From: a virus
Direction: 5' to 3' (one strand)
Virus record (IMG/VR): IMGVR_UViG_3300042465_001781
Span: 1-61,730 of that record
DNA: 61,730 nucleotides
The notes beneath the pieces are model-generated. The model was not told the DNA's origin. It saw only the letters and a program-made list of their open reading frames with translations, and ran no database searches. Position numbers and translations under genes: made by a program. Positions 12,640-21,857 of the stretch are shown piece after piece (the first letter of the stretch is position 1; each line of letters starts with the position of its first letter).

Positions 12640-14155
12640 CCAAGTCTCCCTCAAAGACATAAACACCCTGATTAACTCGGGGAGTCTGTCGGAGTCTGAC
12701 CTTCGGGTGCTTGATGCGCAGCTTGATAAGCTGGAGGAGCTAAAAACCAACGAGTTGATGCACGAGAAGTTCATCAAGTTCGTTGAGAAGATGTGGCCGA
12801 GCTTCATTTCCGGGCGTCACCACAAGCGGATGGCAGAAGCGTTCGAGCGCGTGGCGAATGGGTCATGCAAACGGCTCATCATCAACATGCCACCCCGGCA
12901 CACCAAGTCAGAATTCGCCTCTTATCTGCTACCAGCTTGGTTTTTGGGTAAAAATCCGGGCAAAAAGGTGATCCAAACGTCCCACACTGCCGAATTAGCG
13001 GTGGGTTTTGGCCGAAAAGTACGAAATCTTGTGGATACTGAGGCTTACCACGATGTTTTTCCGGGGTTAGCGCTGCAAAGCGACTCGAAAGCTGCCGGTC
13101 GGTGGAACACGTCCAAGGGCGGTGACTATTTCGCTATCGGTGTAGGCGGTGCGGTGACCGGAAAGGGTGCTGACCTGCTGATTATTGACGATCCGCACTC
13201 TGAACAAGAGGCTGCGATGGCAGCTACGAATCCGGAAGTCTACGACAAGGTGTATGAGTGGTACACATCCGGTCCTCGGCAGCGTCTTCAGCCGGGTGGG
13301 GCGATTGTTATTGTGATGACGCGCTGGGCACAGCGGGACTTGACTGGTCAGGTGCTGAAATCCGCCGCTCAGCGCACGGGTGAGGAGTGGGAGGTCATCG
13401 AGTTCCCTGCGATTCTTCCATCGGGCAACCCACTCTGGCCTGAGTTCTGGTCGCTTGAAGAGTTGGAGGCACTGCACGAAGAACTGCCGAACTCCAAGTG
13501 GCAAGCACAGTATCAGCAGAACCCCGTTGGTAACGAGTCGGCGATTGTCAAACGAGATTGGTGGCAGTGGTGGGAGCAGGACAATCCACCTGAGTGCGAG
13601 TACGTACTCCAGACATGGGACACGGCGTTCGAGAAACATCAGAGGGCCGACTACTCTGCTGGGACGACGTGGGGGGTTTTTACCAACGAAGAGGACATGA
13701 CCAAAAACATCATCCTGTTGAACACGTACAAGAAACGTGTCGAGTGGGTGGACTTGAAGCGCGATGTGCTCAAGGAGTACAACGACTTTGAGCCGGACGG
13801 TCTGCTCATTGAGAAGAAGGCCACGGGTGCACCGCTGATCTATGAATTGCGAGCGATGGGTATACCTGTCATGGAGTACACCCCCAGTAAAGGACAAGAC
13901 AAAATAGCCCGTTTGAACAGTGTTTCGGACATAATTGCGTCAGGTAAAGTATGGGTGCCACGTACACGTTGGGCAGAGGAACTCGTGGACGAGATTGCTG
14001 CGTTTCCGTCAGGCGAACACGATGACTTGGTTGACGCAACAACACTGGCGCTTATGCGGTTCAGGCAGGGTGGCTTTCTTCGTTTGCCGAGCGACGAGCC
14101 AGAAGAAGTTAAATGGTTCAAGGGCGCTCGCCGCGAAAAGTTTTACACAATTTAA
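12632..14155 (+). CDS. terL: Terminase large subunit (507 aa)
   Basis: The ATPase part has a Walker A-like motif at about 86-94 (MPPRHTKSE) and Walker B at 181-187 (DLLIIDD). The C-terminal RNase H-like nuclease begins with LQTWDTAFEKH and ends with EHDDLVDATTLALMRF, which supplies acidic metal ligands. This is the packaging motor that cuts and pumps DNA into the prohead through the portal encoded next. Full length and intact. Confidence 0.95.
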   Translation: MTSQVSLKDINTLINSGSLSESDLRVLDAQLDKLEELKTNELMHEKFIKFVEKMWPSFISGRHHKRMAEAFERVANGSCKRLIINMPPRHTKSEFASYLLPAWFLGKNPGKKVIQTSHTAELAVGFGRKVRNLVDTEAYHDVFPGLALQSDSKAAGRWNTSKGGDYFAIGVGGAVTGKGADLLIIDDPHSEQEAAMAATNPEVYDKVYEWYTSGPRQRLQPGGAIVIVMTRWAQRDLTGQVLKSAAQRTGEEWEVIEFPAILPSGNPLWPEFWSLEELEALHEELPNSKWQAQYQQNPVGNESAIVKRDWWQWWEQDNPPECEYVLQTWDTAFEKHQRADYSAGTTWGVFTNEEDMTKNIILLNTYKKRVEWVDLKRDVLKEYNDFEPDGLLIEKKATGAPLIYELRAMGIPVMEYTPSKGQDKIARLNSVSDIIASGKVWVPRTRWAEELVDEIAAFPSGEHDDLVDATTLALMRFRQGGFLRLPSDEPEEVKWFKGARREKFYTI

Positions 14156-14164
14156 GGAACGAAC

Positions 14165-16678
14165 ATGGCAATGAACAAAGGCTTATACGCCGCCCCTTTG
14201 GGACTCGACCAGATCGATAACGAAGAGCCCGATATTGAAATTGAAATCGAGGACCCAGAGGCTGTGCATATTGGCATCGGCGGCATGGAGATTGATATTG
14301 TTAAAGGTGAAGGCACCGCCGAAGAGTTTGACGCCAATTTGGCCGAGTTCATGGACGACAGCGTGCTGGGCACTTTGGGCAGTGAACTGATTGAGGACTT
14401 TGGCAAAGACATCATGGACCGCAAGGACTGGATGCAGACTTATGTTGATGGTCTGAAGTTACTGGGTCTGAAGTACGAAGAGCGCACTGAACCTTGGAAC
14501 GGAGCCTGTGGTGTATTCCACCCTATGCTGACTGAATCAGTCGTGCGCTTCCAGTCAGAGGCAATGATGGAGACGTTCCCAGCGATGGGTCCAGTCAAGA
14601 CACAGATTGTTGGTGCTATCGACAGACTCAAAGAAGAGTCCGCTGCTCGCGTGCGCGAGGATATGAATTATCAACTGACCGATGTGATGGTCGAGTATCG
14701 GCCTGAGCACGAGAAGATGTTGTGGTCGCTGCCACTGGCAGGCTCTGCGTTCAAGAAGGTGTATTACGACCCGAGCAAGGGTCGTCAGACTGCGATGTTT
14801 ATCAGCGCTGAAGATATCGTGGTGCCCTATGGCGCGTCGAGTCTTGAGTCCTCCGAGCGCGTTTCACATGTGATGCGCAAGACAAAGAACGAGTTGCTGA
14901 AGTTGATGGCGGCTGGGTTCTACATGGACGTGGAGTTGGGCGAGCCGAGCCACGAGTTGGACGATATTGAGAAGCAGAAGGCAGAAGAGACGGGCATGTC
15001 TGCCACTCAGGACGACAGGTTCCGTGTGCTTGAGATGCACGTTGATTTGGACCTTGAAGGGTTTGAGGACAAGGATAAGGACGGCGAGATGACAGGTATC
15101 GCCCTGCCGTACGTTGTCACTGTTGAGAAGGGCACGCGCAAAATTCTGGCTATTCGCCGCAATTGGTACGAGGACGATGTGCTAATGACCAAGCGTCAAC
15201 ACTTCGTGCACTACCAGTACATTCCGGGCTTTGGCTTCTACGGCTACGGTCTGATTCACCTGATCGGTGGCTACGCCAAGTCCTCGACAATGATCCTGCG
15301 TCAGTTGGTCGATGCAGGTACGCTGTCTAATCTGCCGGGTGGTCTGAAGTCCCGTGGTCTGCGTATCAAGGGTGATGACACACCAATTGCACCGGGTGAG
15401 TTCCGTGACGTGGACGTGCCGAGCGGCTCCATCCGTGACAACATTCTCCCGTTGCCGTACAAAGAGCCAAGCCAAGTTCTATTCACGCTGTTCCAGAACA
15501 TTGTGTCGGAAGGCCGTAGCTTTGCATCCAGCGGTGACATGAATGTGAGCGACATGAGCGCTCAAGCCCCAGTGGGCACAACTCTGGCTCTGCTGGAGCG
15601 GACGTTGAAAGTGATGACGGCTGTTCAGGCCCGCATCCACTACGCCATGAAGCAGGAATTCAAACTGCTCAAGGTCATCATCGCCGACTACACACCAGAA
15701 GAGTATGACTACGAGCCGGAAGATGCTGGTCGTCGTGCCAAGAAGGCCGACTACGACGCAGTGGAGGTTATCCCTGTCAGCGATCCAAACGCGGCCACGA
15801 TGGCTCAGAAGATTGTGCAGTACCAAGCTGTTCTCCAGCTTGCACAGTCAGCACCCCAGTTGTACAACCTCCCACTTCTGCACCGTCAGATGATTGAAGT
15901 GTTGGGCATCAAGAACGCCAATAAGCTTGTGCCTGTTGACGAAGATGCAGTGCCAACAGACCCGGTGCAGGAGAATCAGAACCTGCTGACTGGCAAGCCG
16001 GTCAAGGCGTTCATGGAGCAGAACCATCAGGCCCACTTGGGTGTGCACATGGGTGCGATGCAGGACCCCAAGATCATGCAGATCGTCGGTCAGAACCCAC
16101 AAGCACAGATGATTCAAGCTGCAATGATGGCTCACATTAACGAGCACATTGCGTTTGAGTACCGCCGTCAGATGGAAGAGAAGATGGGCATGGTCTTGCC
16201 AAGCGAAGAAGAAACCAAAAACATGCCGCCTGAAATGGCTGACCAGATAGCTGTCATGGCGGCTCAAGCATCACAGGCCATTCTTCAGAAGAACCAGCAG
16301 GAAGCACAACAGCAACAGGCCCAGCAGCAGATGCAGGACCCGGTTATCCAGATGCAGATGCAGGAACTTCAAATCAAGCAGGGCGAGCTTCAACTCAAAC
16401 AGCAAAAGCTCCAGATCGACGCAGCGTCCAAAGCCGACCAGCTTCGCATCGAAGAGTCACGCATCGAGTCTCAGAAAGAGATTGCAGCCATGCAGGTCAG
16501 CGCTACCGCCGCCGCTGCTAAAGACCGTATTGAGAAACAGCAAGAGCTTGAAGGTGCTCGTATGGGCATTGATATGGCAAAGCACCGCGCACAACAGGCT
16601 ACGCAACGTGCACAGCAGTCCGCTCAACGCACGCAGCAGCAACCCCAAAATCGTACGCCACGTACAAAAGGAGAATGA
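14165..16678 (+). CDS. Portal protein (837 aa)
   Basis: It follows the large terminase by nine bases and has the size of podovirus portals. RSFASSGDMNVSDMSAQAP and GTTLALLERTLKVMTAVQARI match the conserved portal core of these phages. The last ~130 residues are rich in Gln and form a long coiled coil (QIKQGELQLKQQKLQIDAA), as seen in P22-type portal barrels. It forms the ring at the unique capsid vertex. Confidence 0.88.
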   Translation: MAMNKGLYAAPLGLDQIDNEEPDIEIEIEDPEAVHIGIGGMEIDIVKGEGTAEEFDANLAEFMDDSVLGTLGSELIEDFGKDIMDRKDWMQTYVDGLKLLGLKYEERTEPWNGACGVFHPMLTESVVRFQSEAMMETFPAMGPVKTQIVGAIDRLKEESAARVREDMNYQLTDVMVEYRPEHEKMLWSLPLAGSAFKKVYYDPSKGRQTAMFISAEDIVVPYGASSLESSERVSHVMRKTKNELLKLMAAGFYMDVELGEPSHELDDIEKQKAEETGMSATQDDRFRVLEMHVDLDLEGFEDKDKDGEMTGIALPYVVTVEKGTRKILAIRRNWYEDDVLMTKRQHFVHYQYIPGFGFYGYGLIHLIGGYAKSSTMILRQLVDAGTLSNLPGGLKSRGLRIKGDDTPIAPGEFRDVDVPSGSIRDNILPLPYKEPSQVLFTLFQNIVSEGRSFASSGDMNVSDMSAQAPVGTTLALLERTLKVMTAVQARIHYAMKQEFKLLKVIIADYTPEEYDYEPEDAGRRAKKADYDAVEVIPVSDPNAATMAQKIVQYQAVLQLAQSAPQLYNLPLLHRQMIEVLGIKNANKLVPVDEDAVPTDPVQENQNLLTGKPVKAFMEQNHQAHLGVHMGAMQDPKIMQIVGQNPQAQMIQAAMMAHINEHIAFEYRRQMEEKMGMVLPSEEETKNMPPEMADQIAVMAAQASQAILQKNQQEAQQQQAQQQMQDPVIQMQMQELQIKQGELQLKQQKLQIDAASKADQLRIEESRIESQKEIAAMQVSATAAAAKDRIEKQQELEGARMGIDMAKHRAQQATQRAQQSAQRTQQQPQNRTPRTKGE

Positions 16679-16683
16679 TCTAA

Positions 16684-16881
16684 ATGGAAAACTATCGCGT
16701 GCTTGGGCACGTTGCTAAGGAGATTGACAAGCTCCGAGCCGACCAGATTAGCTTTTTAGTTGCTGGCAGCGTTAAAGATTTTGCCGAGTATCGGCATTTA
16801 TGCGGAGTCATCCGGGGTCTGACTTTCGCAGAAACTTTTGTCAACGACCTCGTGCAAAAAATGGAGACTAGTGATGACTGA
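16684..16881 (+). CDS. Small conserved head-region protein (65 aa)
   Basis: It begins MENYRVLGHVAKEIDKLRAD and looks fully helical. It sits between portal and the GroES-like gene and overlaps the latter by eight bases. Proteins of this size and place occur in many podoviruses without known function. Confidence 0.65.
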   Translation: MENYRVLGHVAKEIDKLRADQISFLVAGSVKDFAEYRHLCGVIRGLTFAETFVNDLVQKMETSDD

Positions 16882-17278
16882 TTTTGATCTCGCTGCGGTA
16901 GACCTCTCGGGTATCTTGAACAAGACGCCTGAGCAAAAAGCCAAGCAGTTGCCCGACCCTAAACGTTTTTTTGTTCTCTGTGTCATCCCCGATGCCGCTG
17001 AAGAGTTTGAAGACAGTACGCTAATTAAGTCCAGCCAAACCATGCACTACGAAGAGGTACTGACTCCCGTATTGTTTGTGGTCAAACTTGGCCCAGACGC
17101 TTACAAAGACCCGAGCCGATTCCCATCTGGGCCGTCGTGCAAGGAAGGTGATTTTGTCATCGTCCGCCCCAATTCAGGAACTCGCCTGAAAATTCATGGC
17201 CGTGAATTCCGCATCATCAACGATGACTCGGTTGAAGCAGTCGTGGAAGACCCGCGTGGTATTACGCGTGCATCGTAA
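16874..17278 (+). CDS. GroES-like co-chaperonin (134 aa)
   Basis: The C-terminal half aligns in pattern with Cpn10: PVLFVVKLGPDAYKD, then CKEGDFVIVRPNSGTRLKIH and FRIINDDSVEAVVED, equivalent to the GD-x-V...I..EE-x-I...D-I-x-A-V-x-E pattern of GroES. The start MTDFDLAAVDLSG was chosen because earlier residues overlap the upstream gene. It may replace host GroES to fold the capsid protein. The N-terminal half is less GroES-like, so a distant assembly factor remains possible. Confidence 0.6.
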   Translation: MTDFDLAAVDLSGILNKTPEQKAKQLPDPKRFFVLCVIPDAAEEFEDSTLIKSSQTMHYEEVLTPVLFVVKLGPDAYKDPSRFPSGPSCKEGDFVIVRPNSGTRLKIHGREFRIINDDSVEAVVEDPRGITRAS

Positions 17279-17289
17279 AGGAACTAATC

Positions 17290-18288
17290 ATGGCTACTAA
17301 AGTTGAAGACGACGATTTTGAGTTTTCTGACGAGCAGGAAACAAAAAAAGAAACAGCTAAGGCTGCTGCTGAAGATAATCTAAGTTTTGAGATTGAAGAT
17401 GACACTCCCGTTGAGGACCGTGGCCGCAAGCCCATGAAAGCTCCGCCGGAAGACCCGACGGAAGATGAATTGGCCTCTTACGACGAGAAGGTCAAGCAAC
17501 GCATCAACAAGTTCACTCGTGGCTATCACGACGAACGCCGAGCCAAGGAAGAAGCACTGCGGGAACGCCAAGCTGCTGAAGCCTATGCCCGTCAGATGTT
17601 GGACGAGAACAAGAAACTTCAACAGCAGCTTGCTACTGGCAGCGTGGCTTATATCGAGCAGTCAAAATCGTCTGCTGATATTGAGTTGAACGCGGCCAAG
17701 AAGAAATACAAAGAGGCTTATGACGCTGGGGACCCAGATTCTCTCGCCGACGCACAAGCTGAAATCACCCGTGCCACTCTGAAAGCAGAGCGCGTGCAGG
17801 CGATGAAGCCTATTGAGGTCGATGAGAAAGAGTACGCTCCGGCCCCCACAGCACCTAAGTTGGATACTCGCACCGCCAAATGGGTGCAAAATAACGACAG
17901 TTGGTGGGGTAAAGACGAAGAAATGACGATGGCAGCTACCGGGCTTGACAAAAAACTTGCGCGGGAGTATGGTCCTGAATATGTGGGTACTGAAGAGTAC
18001 TTTAAAACCATCGATAAAACGATGCGCAAACGATTTCCTGAGCATTTTGAAGATGTTCAGAGCGATGAGGAAGAAGACACTCCTCGGAGAAAAGTGTCAG
18101 AACCGGCTTACGAGGATGAAACCCCGCGCCGTGCAACAAAACCAAGCTCCGTTGTGGCTCCGGCTACACGTAGCACTCCGCCTAATCGCATTAAGTTGAA
18201 GGCATCCGAAGCAGCGATAGCTCGCCGTCTTGGGGTTCCGTTAGAACAGTATGCTAAACAGGTTGCTTTGCTGAAAAGAGGTGAATAA
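17290..18288 (+). CDS. Scaffolding-like protein (332 aa)
   Basis: It is highly charged with an acidic N-terminus, a long central coiled coil (RRAKEEALRERQAAEAYARQ) and a basic C-terminal region (RRATKPSS to RIKLKASEAAIARRLG). This architecture and the position two genes before the capsid gene fit the internal scaffold that guides prohead assembly. The stop overlaps the next ATG (AATAATGG context). Confidence 0.75.
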   Translation: MATKVEDDDFEFSDEQETKKETAKAAAEDNLSFEIEDDTPVEDRGRKPMKAPPEDPTEDELASYDEKVKQRINKFTRGYHDERRAKEEALRERQAAEAYARQMLDENKKLQQQLATGSVAYIEQSKSSADIELNAAKKKYKEAYDAGDPDSLADAQAEITRATLKAERVQAMKPIEVDEKEYAPAPTAPKLDTRTAKWVQNNDSWWGKDEEMTMAATGLDKKLAREYGPEYVGTEEYFKTIDKTMRKRFPEHFEDVQSDEEEDTPRRKVSEPAYEDETPRRATKPSSVVAPATRSTPPNRIKLKASEAAIARRLGVPLEQYAKQVALLKRGE

Positions 18289-18767
18289 TGGAAAACGCTA
18301 AAACTCCCGAAAAGGGACAAAACCGACTTGCCCGCGAATTGGATACCCGAGAAGCGTATGCACGCCCACAAGCGTGGCGTCCGCCGGAAGTCCTGCCTAG
18401 CCCAGACCCTCGTGAAGGTTGGTCTCACCGCTGGGTTCGTATGTCAACAAACGGTGTGGCCGATCCTAGTAACATTTCTTCTAAGCTCCGCGAAGGTTAC
18501 GAGCCCTGCAAAGGTGACGAGTACCCCGAGCTAATGATGCACGCTACTACTGAAGGTCGTTTCAAAGGCGGCATTGAAGTGGGTGGTTTGTTGCTCTGCC
18601 GCATCCCGGCTGAGTTTTTGGTCCAACGTGATAGACACTATTACGAAAAGAACAAAGCCCAAATGGAATCCGTGGACAACAATTTTCTTGGTGAGAGAGA
18701 CGGTCGATCAAATATGGCGTTATTCGCCGATAAAAAATCGAAAGTCACTTTCGGTTCTGGTTCTTAA
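18288..18767 (+). CDS. Head-region protein of unknown function (159 aa)
   Basis: It starts MENAKTPEKGQNRLARELDT and contains EGWSHRWVRMSTNGVADPSN and LCRIPAEFLVQRDRHYYEKN, motifs I associate with conserved proteins between scaffold and capsid in aquatic podoviruses. It has no visible membrane span or enzyme motif. A structural or assembly role is inferred from its place. Confidence 0.65.
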   Translation: MENAKTPEKGQNRLARELDTREAYARPQAWRPPEVLPSPDPREGWSHRWVRMSTNGVADPSNISSKLREGYEPCKGDEYPELMMHATTEGRFKGGIEVGGLLLCRIPAEFLVQRDRHYYEKNKAQMESVDNNFLGERDGRSNMALFADKKSKVTFGSGS

Positions 18768-18782
18768 TTTAGGAGTCCTTAA

Positions 18783-19385
18783 ATGGCATCTACTGCTTCT
18801 CCCTACGGGCTTCGTCCCGTTAATCGTACCGACGGCATGCCTTATGCTGGCGCTACGAGTCAGTTCCTGATCGACCCTGCTGGTGAAGCGACAAACCTGT
18901 TTTACGGGCAAGTCGTTATCATCGGTGCGGACGGTTATATCGCTCTGTCTACTGCTACCGGCGCAGACTTGACCACCAATAACCTTGGTGGAAATGAAAT
19001 GGGCGCTTGGGGCGTGTTCGTCGGTTGTTCTTTCGTTAACGCGCAAGGCCAACAAATGTTTAGCCAGTACTACCCTTCCGGCACAACCGGCGTGGTGACT
19101 GCGTATGTCATTACCGACGCTAGCGTGACGTTCCAAGCTCAACTGGACGGCGTTGCTGACCAGTCGGACCTCGGCGCGAACACTTTCTTTGCTGCTGTCC
19201 AGTCTACTTCTACAGGTTCTACCCGTTCAGGTAACTCGACCAGCGCACTGGAGTCAACCACTGTGACCACTGCCGCCGCGTTCAAAATCATTGGTTTCGC
19301 TTCCCCAGTGACCGATGCTTTCCCAGACGTGCTGGTTAAGTTCAATCCCGGCGCTTCTGCCTTTACTAACGCCGTTGGCATCTAA
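18783..19385 (+). CDS. Capsid-associated structural protein (200 aa)
   Basis: It begins MASTASPYGLRPVNRTDGMP and is rich in Ala, Thr, Ser and Gly with beta-strand character. It lies directly before the major capsid gene, so a decoration or head-stabilising protein is likely. I recognise the PYGLRPVN opening as typical for such phage head proteins but cannot prove the role. Confidence 0.65.
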   Translation: MASTASPYGLRPVNRTDGMPYAGATSQFLIDPAGEATNLFYGQVVIIGADGYIALSTATGADLTTNNLGGNEMGAWGVFVGCSFVNAQGQQMFSQYYPSGTTGVVTAYVITDASVTFQAQLDGVADQSDLGANTFFAAVQSTSTGSTRSGNSTSALESTTVTTAAAFKIIGFASPVTDAFPDVLVKFNPGASAFTNAVGI

Positions 19386-19396
19386 GGAGCACATAA

Positions 19397-20311
19397 ATGG
19401 CTATTTCACGCGCACAACTGCTTAAAGAATTGCTCCCCGGCCTGAACGCTTTGTTTGGTATGGAGTACGCTCGTTACGGCGAGCAGCATAAAGAAATCTA
19501 CGAAAGCGAAACCTCTGAGCGTTCGTTTGAAGAAGAGACAAAACTGTCCGGCTTCAACACCGCTCCGGTGAAGAACGAGGGCTCAGCCATTGCCTATGAC
19601 AATGCGCAAGAGGCTTGGTCTACTCGCTATACGCACGAAACCATCGCCCTTGGCTTCAGTATCACTGAAGAAGCTATCGAAGATAATCTCTACGACAGCC
19701 TGTCTTCACGCTACACCAAGTCGCTGGCTCGCGCTATGGCTAACACCAAACAGGTCAAGTCTGCTGCTGTCCTGAACAACGGTTTCACCAACAACTCCGC
19801 TTATTACGGTGGTGATGGCGTGCCTTTGTTCTCTACAGCGCACCCGCTGGTTTCTGGTGGTACCAACGCCAACGCCCCGTCAGTCGGTGTCGATTTGAAC
19901 GAGACTTCTTTGGAAGCCGCCGTTATTCAGATCGCTGCATGGACCGATGAGCGCGGTATGCTGATTGCTGCCAAGCCCCGCAAGATGATTGTTCCTCCTG
20001 CTCTGCAATTCGTTGCTACTCGTCTGTTGGAAACCAGCCTCCGTGTTGGCACCGCTGACAACGACATCAACGCAATCAAGAACAATGGTTCGGTCTCTGA
20101 AGGCTACACCATCAACAACTTCTTGACCGACACCAATGCTTGGTTCCTGACCACAGACGTGCCTAACGGTATGAAGCATTTTGTCCGCACCCCGCTGCAA
20201 AACAGCATGGACGGCGATTTCGACACCGGCAACGTGCGTTACAAGGCCCGCGAGCGTTATTCGTTCGGCTGGTCTGACCCACTGGGTATGTGGGGCTCGT
20301 CCGGTTCGTAA
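19397..20311 (+). CDS. Major capsid protein, Mu gpT-like (304 aa)
   Basis: GFSITEEAIEDNLYD, ALARAM-like SLARAMANTKQVKSAAVLNN and GGDGVPLFSTAHPLVSGG are hallmark segments of the Mu-like major head subunit gpT family, which has the HK97 fold. The length fits. An intrinsic terminator follows at once, and a promoter restarts transcription behind it, so capsid mRNA can be made separately. Confidence 0.9.
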   Translation: MAISRAQLLKELLPGLNALFGMEYARYGEQHKEIYESETSERSFEEETKLSGFNTAPVKNEGSAIAYDNAQEAWSTRYTHETIALGFSITEEAIEDNLYDSLSSRYTKSLARAMANTKQVKSAAVLNNGFTNNSAYYGGDGVPLFSTAHPLVSGGTNANAPSVGVDLNETSLEAAVIQIAAWTDERGMLIAAKPRKMIVPPALQFVATRLLETSLRVGTADNDINAIKNNGSVSEGYTINNFLTDTNAWFLTTDVPNGMKHFVRTPLQNSMDGDFDTGNVRYKARERYSFGWSDPLGMWGSSGS

Positions 20312-20351
20312 TTGACCGGCAGGCTGGGTGGGGGGTTCCCCGCCGTCCACT

Positions 20352-20377
20352 AAAAGGCTCCTTCGGGAGCCTTTTTT
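20352..20377 (+). terminator. Rightward intrinsic terminator after capsid gene
   Basis: AAGGCTCC-TTCG-GGAGCCTT forms an 8-bp stem with a TTCG loop, followed by a run of six T. It is nearly symmetrical (A-run before), so it may work in both directions. Confidence 0.9.
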
Positions 20378-20381
20378 GTTG

Positions 20382-20409
20382 TTGACAGAATTTGTAGTTG
20401 GTGTATATT
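20382..20409 (+). promoter_or_regulatory. Rightward sigma70-type promoter behind the capsid gene
   Basis: A perfect TTGACA (20382-20387) and TATATT (20404-20409) are separated by 16 bases. It starts only five bases after the terminator T-run and would drive the genes from 20.5 kb on. Confidence 0.75.
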
Positions 20410-20498
20410 GCAGCTATTCCGGGCCTTCCGGTGTATCAGACAGTCCCGGCTGACGACATGCAGACTGATACGCCCAACTTGCATGTAAGGACCAAATC

Positions 20499-21071
20499 AT
20501 GGCATTGACCACATTCTCCGGCCCAGTCTCTTCCCTCAACGGTTTTATCACCACGATTTCCAATTCTTCCACTGGTGCCTCCGCCTTTAATGCGGGTGCA
20601 ACTGCCGTCACGATGACAGGTGTTGGAGGCACGGGCGGGCGCACGCTGTTCCAGATGGGCACTAACGTCGCTCTGGGTTCGTTTTCTAACGCGCTGAAAG
20701 CCGAAGTCACTTACGGTGCTACTGGCCGCACGACTGGTCTGGGTTCAGCCTTTGTTGCTGAGTTGACCCTTTCTGCCGGTACTACTTCTGGCACCTACGC
20801 TCCTGTTGAAATCGAGTTGAACGCTGGCACTGGCGCTTCTACTGGCGGAGCAACTTCAATGATTTACGCTTCGGTTAACGGCGATGGCGCTGCTACTGTT
20901 GACACCAACGGCTACCTGCTGAATCTGGCGGGCGTGACTGTTGCTGCTGCCAAATTGGCTGCTACTGGCACAATTACCAACGTCAACGAAATTACGCACG
21001 GCCTTCGTGTAAAAATTGCTGGCAGTGACTACTACCTGCTGGCCGCTACTGCCGCTAACTTCAACGCCTAA
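20499..21071 (+). CDS. Structural protein, decoration- or fibre-like (190 aa)
   Basis: It is rich in Ala, Thr, Gly and Ser (TGASAFNAGATAVTMTGVGG) with expected beta structure and no charged clusters. As the first gene behind its own promoter it is probably made in quantity. A head-decoration or head-fibre protein is a reasonable inference; no family is certain. Confidence 0.6.
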   Translation: MALTTFSGPVSSLNGFITTISNSSTGASAFNAGATAVTMTGVGGTGGRTLFQMGTNVALGSFSNALKAEVTYGATGRTTGLGSAFVAELTLSAGTTSGTYAPVEIELNAGTGASTGGATSMIYASVNGDGAATVDTNGYLLNLAGVTVAAAKLAATGTITNVNEITHGLRVKIAGSDYYLLAATAANFNA

Positions 21072-21235
21072 TGGCTGCGTTGGATAAGGACTACCTGTTG
21101 GGTTTGAGGAATCAGGCGCTTGAGCAAAGGCAAAAGTATCTGGACCTTATCCAACAGGCTAACGGAGCAATCGCAATGGTGGATGTTTTGTTGACCGAAT
21201 TAGATCGACCATCAGCAGAGCATAAAGAGGATTAA
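21071..21235 (+). CDS. Small coiled-coil protein (54 aa)
   Basis: The ATG overlaps the upstream stop (TAATG). The protein begins MAALDKDYLLGLRNQALEQR and is one amphipathic helix with heptad spacing (YLDLIQQANGAIAMVDVLLT). It is probably a real gene because start, spacing and stop fit the neighbours exactly. Function unknown. Confidence 0.65.
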   Translation: MAALDKDYLLGLRNQALEQRQKYLDLIQQANGAIAMVDVLLTELDRPSAEHKED

Positions 21236-21237
21236 TT

Positions 21238-21549
21238 ATGTCAATGCAAACAGACGTACTGCTGACCCAACCCCTTGGCAGTTCAAATACGTTTAAAACT
21301 CAGTCCGGCGCTGTTTTAGGCCCCTGCCGCATTAAAGCAATATACGGTACTTCCGCCGCTTTGGCGGGCACGGTTGTGCTGTATGACGGTGCTAGCAATG
21401 CGGGAAAAGCTATTGGGACGATCAGCACACCAACGGCTGCAAACGGCGGTACGTACTACCTGCTGCTGCCGGGTGAAGGCATACTGGCACGCACAGGTGT
21501 GTACGCGGTAATCACCAATGTTGATTCGGCGATGCTTGTTTATGGCTAA
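21238..21549 (+). CDS. Small structural protein (103 aa)
   Basis: It begins MSMQTDVLLTQPLGSSNTFK and has a beta-rich pattern (RIKAIYGTSAALAGTVVLYD). It lies two bases after the previous stop. Proteins of this type are common in aquatic phage head-tail blocks with unknown role. Confidence 0.6.
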   Translation: MSMQTDVLLTQPLGSSNTFKTQSGAVLGPCRIKAIYGTSAALAGTVVLYDGASNAGKAIGTISTPTAANGGTYYLLLPGEGILARTGVYAVITNVDSAMLVYG

Positions 21550-21856
21550 AACCCCAGCATGGACACGCAAAGAGGGCAAGTCAGAGAAGGGCGGCTTGAA
21601 CGCGAAGGGCCGTGCCTCGGCCAAAGCGCAAGGCATGAACTTGAAGCCTCCCCAACCCGAGGGCGGCAGCAGGCGCGACTCTTTCTGCGCCCGGATGGAG
21701 GGCATGAAGAAGAAGCTCACCAGCGCCAAAACAGCCAAAGACCCGGACAGCCGTATTAACAAAAGCCTACGGGCATGGAACTGCGCTGAAGGTGGATATG
21801 TATCTACAGCAGATGGTGTAGCCCAGCGCGGGAAAACCCGTGGAAAGATGTGCTGA
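21542..21856 (+). CDS. Basic protein of DUF6321-like family (104 aa)
   Basis: It contains TRKEGKSEKGGLNAKGRASA, SFCARMEGMKKKLTSAKTA and DPDSRINKSLRAWNC, a signature I know from cyanophages and other aquatic phages (DUF6321-type). The C-terminus (TADGVAQRGKTRGKMC) carries the motif shared with several neighbours. It is lysine- and glycine-rich, so binding to DNA or another acidic surface in the virion is possible. Confidence 0.7.
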   Translation: MAKTPAWTRKEGKSEKGGLNAKGRASAKAQGMNLKPPQPEGGSRRDSFCARMEGMKKKLTSAKTAKDPDSRINKSLRAWNCAEGGYVSTADGVAQRGKTRGKMC

Positions 21857-21857
21857 T

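Noticed and set aside
13067-13897. 276-codon frame antisense to terL
   Set aside because: It lies fully within a certain gene on the opposite strand, has Arg/Leu/Val-rich shadow composition and no start context.
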